Shown one piece after another: positions 42,318 to 49,003 of a DNA stretch of 49,003 nucleotides. The translations under genes were made by a program, and so were the position numbers. Origin of the DNA: Planctomycetales bacterium (GTDB lineage: Bacteria > Planctomycetota > Planctomycetia > Isosphaerales > Isosphaeraceae); NCBI GenBank assembly GCA_027452145.1, contig DAIDHB010000164.1, forward strand, positions 1-49,003, in the 5' to 3' direction. Within the stretch, counting starts at the first letter, position 1, and the number at the start of each line of letters is the position of its first letter. Under the pieces are notes generated by a model. The model made no database searches. It was not told the DNA's origin and worked only from the letters and a program-made list of their open reading frames with translations.

Positions 42318-43832
42318 TCACCGCGACGACCGGCCCATCGATCGGCGCAACTGGCGAAGGCGCTGGTTGAAGAAGATGCCAAACAGGTCGTCGCGCGAGC
42401 CCGGGCTGGTCAGGTCCTGGCCCTTCTTGACGACGGCGATGTAGCCGACGCACATCTCGTCGTCCGCGTTCGGGCCGAACTTCACGAGCTTCGGCGGCGA
42501 GTTGGGGTTCCTGGCGTGCGCCGAGTTGTCGAAGTGGGCGACGACGTTGACCACCGAGCCGGCCGGTAGCGGGATCGGCTTCTCGAAGTAATAGGCGCTC
42601 TGCCACGAGGGGTCCCAGTCGACGATCTCGATGAGGCTGCGGGTCTTGCCGCCGGGATACTTGACCGACATGTGCATGTCGTGGCCGAGCTGGTGCATGT
42701 GGGGCGAGACGGCGAGGGCCTCAAGGTCCACGGGGACATACCAGCTCGCCTTGACCTCGACGTTGTCGTCGCCGGCCGGGAGGCGGAAGCTGGAATTCGT
42801 CGCGTTGTTCCAGTGCAGCGCCTGTTTGACCGGCTTGCGGGAGAAATACAGCCCGACTCGCGTGCTGTCGAGCCCGGCCTTGCCGCTGGGGTGGTAGTGG
42901 ATCTGGAGCACGATGTCGGCCTGGGCGGGGATGCGGATGCCGATGCCCGGCGGGAGGCGATGGGGCGGGCTGCCGGCCGTCCAGAAGCTCATCTCGTCGC
43001 CCTCGATTCCGGCGCCCCCGGGGGTGCCATAGCCTGGTCCGGGCGCGGCCTCGTCGAGCTGACGCGCGCGGCCAGTGGTATCGATGTAGGCGATGATGTG
43101 GTGCACGGCGCCCGGCTCGCCCGGGGCGTAGTCGACGGCCTCGAGATACGTGTCATGGGCAAAGTTGGTGGGCAGGACGAAGCACCGGTAGATGTCCGGC
43201 CCGGCGGCGGGCACGGCGAACTTCTCGGGCGGGAAGAGGATCAGGTCGGGCGTGCCGAGCTTCCAGCCCTGCGTGAACTTCGGCGGCGGCGGCATATCTT
43301 TCGGATCGCCGAGCGGCGCGCCCCCCTCGGCCCAGGCGGAGAGCACCTCCAGTTCGGCCCCGCTGAGCGACTGGTCGTGCTTGAGCTTGGGCCCCACGCC
43401 CGGCGTCGGCTTCCACGGGGGCATCGACCGCTCCTCGGTCACAGACACGATGTCGCGGGCCCGCTTGCGGGCCTGCGCGTAGGTCTCAAGCGGGAACGGC
43501 CCCACCTGGTGGCGGCGATGGCAGTTCTGGCACTTCGCCTGGAGGATCGGGGCGACGTCCCTCGTGAAGGTCGGGACATTCTTGCCGGCGTGTCTACCCG
43601 CGGTTTTCGCGGGGGATGCGGCGGATTTGGCGGTGCCGGCGACTGGGGGATTCGCCGGCCGGGGAGCGTCGGTCCGATTCGCCAGTGACGCCGCCGACGT
43701 CGGCGCCGGGCCGGGGGCACCGGGCCGGGCCTGCTGGCCGATGGCCGGCCGACTCGCGAATCCGCCGAGGATGCCCATCGGCAGGATGAGCAGCAGCATC
43801 CGGGTCGCGACAGTCCCATGTCGATCCGACAT
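42318..43832 (-). CDS. c-type haem protein fused to a copper type II ascorbate-dependent monooxygenase-like domain
   Basis: 504 residues. After a signal peptide (RMLLLILPMGILGGFASRPA) and an Ala/Pro-rich linker, a small c-type haem domain has C101-Q-N-C-H105 (LQAKCQNCHRRHQVGPFPL). From about residue 200 it matches the PHM/dopamine-monooxygenase-like family: GAVHHIIAYIDTTG supplies the paired histidines of the first copper site and VLQIHYHPSGK the HxH of the second. A further His-rich stretch (PHMHQLGHDMHM) and the typical GLYFS block are seen. It is expected in the periplasm. Substrate unknown. ATG 43832 has GGGAGCAGGG upstream. Confidence 0.87.
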   Translation of the reverse strand: MSDRHGTVATRMLLLILPMGILGGFASRPAIGQQARPGAPGPAPTSAASLANRTDAPRPANPPVAGTAKSAASPAKTAGRHAGKNVPTFTRDVAPILQAKCQNCHRRHQVGPFPLETYAQARKRARDIVSVTEERSMPPWKPTPGVGPKLKHDQSLSGAELEVLSAWAEGGAPLGDPKDMPPPPKFTQGWKLGTPDLILFPPEKFAVPAAGPDIYRCFVLPTNFAHDTYLEAVDYAPGEPGAVHHIIAYIDTTGRARQLDEAAPGPGYGTPGGAGIEGDEMSFWTAGSPPHRLPPGIGIRIPAQADIVLQIHYHPSGKAGLDSTRVGLYFSRKPVKQALHWNNATNSSFRLPAGDDNVEVKASWYVPVDLEALAVSPHMHQLGHDMHMSVKYPGGKTRSLIEIVDWDPSWQSAYYFEKPIPLPAGSVVNVVAHFDNSAHARNPNSPPKLVKFGPNADDEMCVGYIAVVKKGQDLTSPGSRDDLFGIFFNQRLRQLRRSMGRSSR

Positions 43833-44433
43833 TACCCTGCTCCCTTTTATATTGGAATCGTGCGGGACGGTATCGACCAGGTGACGTGAGTCCGCGCACG
43901 AGCGAACGGCTCGCCGATCGATCGCCAAGCCGCGACCCGACCCGATGCTGGATCTGCTGCCCCGAATTGTCGCGTTGGTTGATGAAGAAATCGTAACAGT
44001 CGCTCATCGGACCCACAAGTGGCCACCGGAACACGCCATGCCCGACGGCAACGCGCTCGGCCCCAATGACGGGGGAATCCGCCCAACCCGCTGGGACCTG
44101 GAAAGATAGGGCGGGTGCAATCGTCCGCGCAGCTTCTACCCGGCTCGCATCGTGGCTGGTCGTGAGAACATGATGGAAATAATCAACGGCGCGATTGTCT
44201 CCAGCCGGGACCACGGGCCAGGCGGCCGGGTCGTCGCTGCGGTGGGGGCCCGTGGTTTTAATCCCTGGAGTGGAAAGGTTTATGGATCGTGAATCCGGTT
44301 CGGCAATTCGCCGCCCCGCCGCCGGCCGGGGGCTTCATGACCGATTTCTTACCCAATGAATCCGGCCTCTCCTCGAATTCCTTCGTAGAATGAGAAGAAG
44401 ATTCCTCTCCCCATCCCGGCATGGAGTCTCGTG
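43833..44433. other. Intergenic region between divergent genes
   Basis: 601 bases. A minus-strand open frame (to 44214) contains fairly natural-looking protein text (PALSFQVPAGWADSPVIGAE, SDCYDFFINQRDNSG), but it runs into the front of the copper monooxygenase gene in another frame, has no ribosome site and matches nothing known to me. It may be a decayed gene. TAGAAT at 44386-44391 could be a -10 for the next plus-strand gene. Confidence 0.35.
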
Positions 44434-44736
44434 ATGTCGTTGGTTGCCCGGATTGTGTCGCGTTTCATGATCCTCGGATTGCTGGCGGGTACGGTGGCGA
44501 TGGTGGTGTACCTGCCGACGAAGGAACAGATCGGATCGGCGGTGGAGCAGGTTGGCGGTTGGTTCCGGCCAGGGGGGCCGCAGCCGGCTGAAAGGCATGG
44601 GCTTGGTCCGGCGAAGCGGCGGTGGATCGAGCAGTTGAAGGAGGCCCAGTCGGGGCGGTTCCGGCACTACGAGCAGGGCTCGGCCGAGAACCGAGCGCGC
44701 CGACGGCCGGTCGCCGGGTTCGGCGAGACGAGCTGA
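44434..44736 (+). CDS. Small single-helix membrane protein
   Basis: 100 residues. One membrane helix (MILGLLAGTVAMVVYLP) lies near the N-terminus, then a short helix (TKEQIGSAVEQVGGWF) and a basic, polar C-terminal half (KRRWIEQLKEAQSGRFRHYE). ATG 44434 has GGAG 7 nt upstream; the adjacent GTG at 44431 would add one residue. Divergent from the copper monooxygenase gene, 282 bases before the mannosidase-like gene. Function not recognised. Confidence 0.6.
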   Translation: MSLVARIVSRFMILGLLAGTVAMVVYLPTKEQIGSAVEQVGGWFRPGGPQPAERHGLGPAKRRWIEQLKEAQSGRFRHYEQGSAENRARRRPVAGFGETS

Positions 44737-45018
44737 GCTGAGCCGGACGACGAATCTGGTGTTCGAGTGGCGGTCGGAAGGAAGATATGGCCCGCGCGGA
44801 CCCGCGGACCCCGGTGACGCGACCGGATTCTGGGCGGCCGCCCACGGGAGCGGATCGGAGACTCGGAGCACCAGGTCTCCGAGCGGGCGGCGGCCACCGC
44901 GCTGCCCTCGGCCGCGGTCGCCGAGGCTCTGGCGATGGCACAGGTTCGGCTGTAAGGTTGAGGCGATTCGACGGACGGTTTGGTCCGTCGGCGCGACACC
45001 GACACGCCGGAGATCACG

Positions 45019-47646
45019 ATGCGCCCTCGCCATTGCCTGACCGCCGCCTGCGCGTTCGTCCTGCTATCCGGCACCGTCGCGTTCGCGGCCGATGAGCCGA
45101 AGACCGGGCCGAGCGGGACCTTCTGGATCATCCCGCACACCCACTGGGAGGGCGCGGTCTTCAAGACGCGCGAGGAATACCTCGACGTGGGGCTGGGGAA
45201 CATCCTCACGGCGATGCGGCTCTTGCGCGAGCAGCCGGAGTTCCGCTTCACGCTCGACCAGGTGGCGTACGTCCGGCCGTTCCTCGAGCGGTTCCCGGGC
45301 GAGGAGGCCGATTTCCGCCGGTTCCTCCGCGAGGGGCGGTTGCAGCTCGCCGGGGCGCTCGACGTCATGCCCGATGACAACATGCCGGGCGGCGAGACGT
45401 TCGTCCGGCAGATGATCTACGGCAAGGGCTATTACCGCGAGAAGCTGGGCGTCGACGTGACGACCGGCTGGCAGCTCGACACGTTCGGCCACCACGCGCA
45501 GATGCCGCAACTGATGCGGCTGGGCGGCTACACGTCGTTCTGGTTCTTCCGCGGCGTGCCCCGGCAGGACTATCCGTCCGAGTTCCTCTGGGAGGGGATC
45601 GACGGGACGCGGATCGACGCCTACTGGCTGCCGCAAGGATACGCGCTGACCTATCCGACGCCGAAGGACCCGGCCGCATTCCGCGAGGCGACGAAGGCAC
45701 GGTTCCGGGTGCTGGATCCGAACAGCAAGGGAATCCTCGACCGCCCCGGACTGTCCGGCGCGGACGTCTCCGAGCCCGAGGCGCACCTGGTGCCGAACGT
45801 TCGCGCGTTCAACGCCGACCCGAAGCGGCCGTTCACGATCAGGGTCGCCGTGCCTTCCGAATTCGAGGCCGTCGCCTCTCGCCGCGCCGATCGAACCGTG
45901 TTCCGGGGCGAGCTGAATCCGATCTTCCAGGGGATCTACAGCAGCCGGATCGAGCTGAAGGAATGGATGCGGACGATCGAGCGGCAGATGCTGCTCGCCG
46001 AGAAGCTCGCCGTGCTCTCGGGCTGGCTGGGCGCGCCCGTCGATCGCAAGGAGTTACTGGCCGCGTGGGAGCCGGCGCTGTTCAACCAGACGCACGACCT
46101 GGCCTCGGGCGTGATGACCGACCACGTCTACGACGACACGATCCGGAGTTATGAGTATTCGCTCGGGCGCTCGAAGGCTCTGATCGACGCGGGTTTCGAG
46201 GCGCTCGCTTCGAAGGTCGACACCCGCGGGCCGGGGACGCCGATCGTCGTGTTCAACCCGCTCGGTTGGAAGCGGACGGATATCGTCGAGGTGGAGGTCG
46301 GCTTCGGCGAGAAGGGTGTCCAGTCGGTCAACCTGATCGGACCGGGGGGCGCGAACGAGCCGTCACAGATCGTCGCGTCGACAAGATATGCTGACGGCGG
46401 GCTGAGGACGGCCCGGGTCGCGTTCGTGGCGCGGGACGTTCCGGCCCTCGGGTATGCCGTGTACCACGCGGCGCCCTCGGAGTCTCCCCAGTCGGTCCTT
46501 GTCATTCAGGGTGACAAGGGTGCGGGCGAGATCACGATGGGGACTGATGATCATCGCCTGACGATCGATCGCCAGTCCGGCGTGATCCGGCACCTCCGCC
46601 TCAAGGACGGTGCAGAGGCGGAATGGGACGCCCTCGCCGGCGGCGGCAACATCGTGTCCCGGCAGCAGGACCGCGGCGACCTGTGGGAGTTGTATCGCGG
46701 GCTGGACGGCGGCAGCCGGATTGCGATGACGACCCGCCAGGCTGTGCCAGCCCGCGGACAGGCGAGCTTCAGCGATGAGGGCGAGAAGGCGAAGTGGACT
46801 ACGACGGTCGGTCCGGTGTTCAACGAGTACCGCGTCGAGCGTCCGTTCGGCTCGGGGCAGTTCGCCACGACCATCCGGGCCTTCGGTGGGCGCCGTTGGA
46901 TCGAGGTCACCACGCGCCTGGTCAACGCCGAAAAATACGTCCGCTACCAGGTGCTCTTCCCCACGTCGATCAAGGGCGGCAAGACGACGCACGAGATCCC
47001 GTTCGGCGCGATCGAGCGGCCCTCGGGGATCGAGTTCCCCGCGCAGAACTGGGCCGACCTGAGCGACGGTCGGCACGGCCTGGCGATCCTGAACATCAGC
47101 CTGCCGGGGAATGTCACCACCGACGGGACGATGATGGTCTCGCTCTTGCGCTCGCACAACCTGGGGGCCTACGGCTTCGGCGGCGGATATGAGCCGGGGA
47201 TGTCGTCCGGGTCGGGTTTTCAGGTCGGCCGCGAGCGGACGATGCGCTACGCGATCGTGCCGCACTCGGGCGACTGGCGCGAGGCACGGGTCTACCGCGA
47301 CGGGCTCGAGTTCAACCAGCCGCTGGTCGCCCGGCCGGTCCTCCCGCATGCCGGGCCGTTGCCGTCGCGGTGGGGGCTTCTGTCGGTTTCCGACCCGAAC
47401 GTCGTCGTCTCGGCGGTCAAGCCAGGGACTCAGGGGACGGTCGTCCTGCGGGTGTACGAGGCGACCGGCCGGCCGGCCAGGGGGGTGAAGGTCGAGTTCA
47501 ACACCCCGGTGGACGAGGCGAGGGACGCCAATCTGCTGGAGGACGCGCAGGGCGAGCTCAAGGTCGAGGGCAAGGCGCTCGCGTTCGACCTGCACCCGTA
47601 TCAGATCCGCACATTCCGGCTGCGGCTGGGCGAGGTCGGGCGCTGA
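45019..47646 (+). CDS. Secreted GH38 alpha-mannosidase-like glycoside hydrolase
   Basis: 875 residues with a signal peptide (CLTAACAFVLLSGTVAFAAD). The GH38 fold is seen in IIPHTHW (H40, H42), the helix LLREQPEFRFTLDQVAYV and the nucleophile block GWQLDTFGHHAQMPQL (D154), which also binds zinc. At the position where most GH38 enzymes have Asp after HTHW (HTHWDREW or HxHNDPG), this protein has Glu44 (HTHWEGAVF). The middle holds the family's helical domain (QTHDLASGVMTDHVYDDTI) and the C-terminal half the large beta-rich domains. Expected reaction: hydrolysis of alpha-mannosides in the periplasm. Start at 45019 has GGAG 6 nt upstream. Downstream lies a ThuA-like gene. Confidence 0.9.
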   Translation: MRPRHCLTAACAFVLLSGTVAFAADEPKTGPSGTFWIIPHTHWEGAVFKTREEYLDVGLGNILTAMRLLREQPEFRFTLDQVAYVRPFLERFPGEEADFRRFLREGRLQLAGALDVMPDDNMPGGETFVRQMIYGKGYYREKLGVDVTTGWQLDTFGHHAQMPQLMRLGGYTSFWFFRGVPRQDYPSEFLWEGIDGTRIDAYWLPQGYALTYPTPKDPAAFREATKARFRVLDPNSKGILDRPGLSGADVSEPEAHLVPNVRAFNADPKRPFTIRVAVPSEFEAVASRRADRTVFRGELNPIFQGIYSSRIELKEWMRTIERQMLLAEKLAVLSGWLGAPVDRKELLAAWEPALFNQTHDLASGVMTDHVYDDTIRSYEYSLGRSKALIDAGFEALASKVDTRGPGTPIVVFNPLGWKRTDIVEVEVGFGEKGVQSVNLIGPGGANEPSQIVASTRYADGGLRTARVAFVARDVPALGYAVYHAAPSESPQSVLVIQGDKGAGEITMGTDDHRLTIDRQSGVIRHLRLKDGAEAEWDALAGGGNIVSRQQDRGDLWELYRGLDGGSRIAMTTRQAVPARGQASFSDEGEKAKWTTTVGPVFNEYRVERPFGSGQFATTIRAFGGRRWIEVTTRLVNAEKYVRYQVLFPTSIKGGKTTHEIPFGAIERPSGIEFPAQNWADLSDGRHGLAILNISLPGNVTTDGTMMVSLLRSHNLGAYGFGGGYEPGMSSGSGFQVGRERTMRYAIVPHSGDWREARVYRDGLEFNQPLVARPVLPHAGPLPSRWGLLSVSDPNVVVSAVKPGTQGTVVLRVYEATGRPARGVKVEFNTPVDEARDANLLEDAQGELKVEGKALAFDLHPYQIRTFRLRLGEVGR

Positions 47647-47672
47647 GAGTCTATTGCGCAAGGGGTCGGGTT

Positions 47673-47751
47673 GGGAGGGCGAGCCTCCCGGCGAGCCGGG
47701 ATATCCAGGACGCGTCGCATCATCCCGGCTCGGCAGGAGCCTCGCCCTCCC
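47673..47751. repeat. Inverted repeat family 2, copy 3
   Basis: The left arm (GGGAGGGCGAGCCTCCCGGC) is nearly identical to copy 1 and the right arm ends GCCTCGCCCTCCC. The loop differs from the other copies (TATCCAGGACGCGTC region). It lies between the GH38 and ThuA-like genes, 27 bases after the GH38 stop. Confidence 0.85.
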
Positions 47752-47806
47752 ACTTCTGGGACGGGTTCCGAGTCGTGAGGAATCCGAAGGACGACGGAGG
47801 GATTTC

Positions 47807-48757
47807 ATGACGGGTCAAGGTTCGCGTCGGGCGTTCCTGGCGGGCGGTGCCGCGGCGGCCATCGGGGCGAGCGTGAGCACAGGTGCCGCGCGGGCAGGAT
47901 CGGCGGAGGACGCCATCGAGGTTGTCGTCTGGGATGAGCGCCAGCCGGCACAGAAGAAGGCGTATGAGAACTTCCTGGGCAACCAGATCGCCGGGCACCT
48001 GGCGAAGCAGCCGGGCCTCTCGGTGCGATCGGTCGCGCTGGACGATCGCGGTCACGGCCTGGGCGATGAGGCGCTGGACCGCTGCCGGGTGCTGGTGTGG
48101 TGGGGGCACGTCCGGCAGGCGGAGATCGCGCCCGAGGTCGGCCGGGCGATCGTCAGGCGGATCCAGGAGGGGGCGCTCAACCTGATCGCGCTGCACTCGG
48201 CGCACTGGTCGACACCGTTCGTCGAGGCGATGAACGAGCGGGCGCGAATCGACGCGAGGCGTGCGATCGCGGCGGCGGCCGAGCGCACGTGCGACCGAAT
48301 TGAGGCCGTCGAGGCCGCCCCGCCGCGGCGGTACACGGTCCCCTCGGCCGACGCGCGGATCACGCCGTCCGTCTCGTGGCGCAAGTTTCCCGACCGGACG
48401 AGCCGGGCGACGATTCACCTGCCCTATTGCTGCTTCCCGTCCTATCGCGGCGACGGCAAGCCGAGCCGGATCCGCGTGCTGCGGCCCGATCATCCGATCG
48501 CTGCGGGCCTGCCGGCGGAGTTCGAGATCCCGCAGACCGAGATGTACGACGAGCCGTTCCACGTCCCCGAGCCGGACGAGGTGATCCTGGAGGAGCGCTG
48601 GGCTGGCGGCGAATGGTTCCGCAGCGGGTCGCTGTGGACGCTCGGCCGGGGCCGGGTGTTCTACTTCCGGCCCGGGCACGAGACGTATCCGGTGTTCAGG
48701 GAGCCGATGGTGCTGAAGGTGCTCGAGAACGCCGTGCGGTGGCTGGGCCGGGCGTAG
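47807..48757 (+). CDS. ThuA-like secreted protein
   Basis: 316 residues with a Tat-type leader (SRRAFLAGGAAAAIGASV, twin arginines). The body matches the ThuA (trehalose-utilisation) family, a class I glutamine-amidotransferase-like fold: IEVVVWDERQP, CRVLVWWGHVRQAEI, LNLIALHSAHWSTPF and VFYFRPGHETYPVF. ThuA-like proteins act in disaccharide metabolism, for example with 3-keto-sugars, though the catalytic role is poorly known. Location after a GH38 enzyme suggests a shared carbohydrate pathway (inference). Start at 47807 has GGAGGG 7 nt upstream. Confidence 0.88.
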   Translation: MTGQGSRRAFLAGGAAAAIGASVSTGAARAGSAEDAIEVVVWDERQPAQKKAYENFLGNQIAGHLAKQPGLSVRSVALDDRGHGLGDEALDRCRVLVWWGHVRQAEIAPEVGRAIVRRIQEGALNLIALHSAHWSTPFVEAMNERARIDARRAIAAAAERTCDRIEAVEAAPPRRYTVPSADARITPSVSWRKFPDRTSRATIHLPYCCFPSYRGDGKPSRIRVLRPDHPIAAGLPAEFEIPQTEMYDEPFHVPEPDEVILEERWAGGEWFRSGSLWTLGRGRVFYFRPGHETYPVFREPMVLKVLENAVRWLGRA

Positions 48758-48913
48758 GACGGGCGGGTTGGAACGATCCCTTCATGCGACTTTCGGGCCC
48801 CGTCGTCTCGCGAGGGGGGGCGAAGAGGACAGCGACTTGGAACCTGTCTTCCTCGCCCCTAAAGCGCATTGCCGTTGCGTGGCGCACGGGCGAGAGCTTG
48901 AGGTTCGAGGCGG

Positions 48914-49003
48914 TCCCGAAAGCCCACGAAGTGGGCGTCAGGACGTAGCCGGGGGGCGTCAGCCCCCCGGAACGCCAGACGAACCTCGATCTCCCCACCA
49001 TCG
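48914..49003. repeat. MITE-like composite element, copy C (cut by the window end)
   Basis: Begins TCCCGAAAGCCCACGAAG and continues through the GGGGGGCGTCAGCCCCCC hairpin into GATCTCCCCACCATCG, matching the right half of copy A in inverse orientation. The second half lies beyond the window. It starts 156 bases after the ThuA-like stop. Confidence 0.85.

Noticed and set aside
43860..44214. Minus-strand open frame upstream of the copper monooxygenase
   Set aside because: Some protein-like text but no ribosome site or recognised family, and it runs into the next gene in another frame. Kept only as a possible relic.

Overview
The window is GC-rich, densely coded DNA that looks like a planctomycete chromosome, most likely from the Isosphaeraceae (Singulisphaera, Aquisphaera, Paludisphaera or similar). 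The clues are a hydrolase with the planctomycete N-terminal export signature (VEACESRDCP), several small protein families that I know mainly from planctomycetes, a haem plus copper-monooxygenase protein, a secreted GH38/ThuA pair, and several families of palindromic intergenic repeats at gene 3' ends. This assignment is inference. No rRNA, tRNA, CRISPR array, transposase or prophage was seen.

Layout. 1-7.4 kb: a beta-hydroxyacid dehydrogenase (GarR type) divergent from serine hydroxymethyltransferase, then a membrane-anchored sulfatase-fold protein, a glycine-zipper protein and an MFS carrier. 7.6-15 kb: a small ribbon-helix-helix-like protein and a glutaredoxin-like protein. A five-gene operon with a clear sigma70-type promoter follows: an aldolase-fold protein with altered catalytic residues, a lipoyl domain fused to a 2-oxoacid dehydrogenase E1-alpha, an Rpn/PD-(D/E)XK-type protein, E1-beta and a secreted protein. 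15-20 kb (minus strand): a TauE/SafE permease and a three-gene membrane-glycolipid-like cluster. 20-28 kb: a planctomycete hypothetical, a release-factor-like GGQ protein, two small conserved proteins, a DEAD-box helicase with a long leader, a BatD-like protein and an exported alpha/beta hydrolase. 28-30 kb: a RoxA-like dihaem cytochrome lipoprotein.

30-39 kb (minus strand) is the most notable part: an NAD-dependent formate dehydrogenase locus next to an oxalate/formate-type MFS carrier with its small subunit. The order of transcription is fdhD, catalytic subunit, NuoEF-like diaphorase subunit, Fe-S subunit. The catalytic gene is interrupted by an in-frame TGA exactly at the active-site selenocysteine position. 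That TGA is followed, at the spacing known from E. coli fdhF, by a perfect hairpin with a GGTCT loop, so it reads as a selenoprotein that automatic annotation would split in two. The alpha subunit is also divided: the Fe-S and Mo-Fe4S4 domains, normally at the N-terminus of the catalytic chain, are encoded by a separate gene two genes downstream.

39.5-49 kb: a small membrane protein, an overlapping RHH-like/HNH-nuclease pair, small hypotheticals, a c-haem copper monooxygenase, a secreted GH38 alpha-mannosidase-like enzyme and a ThuA-like protein. At least three repeat families recur. One is a 240-bp MITE-like element with three copies; one copy supplies the C-terminus and stop codon of the MFS small subunit. 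Its copies sit at 3' ends or between convergent genes, which suggests a role as terminators.
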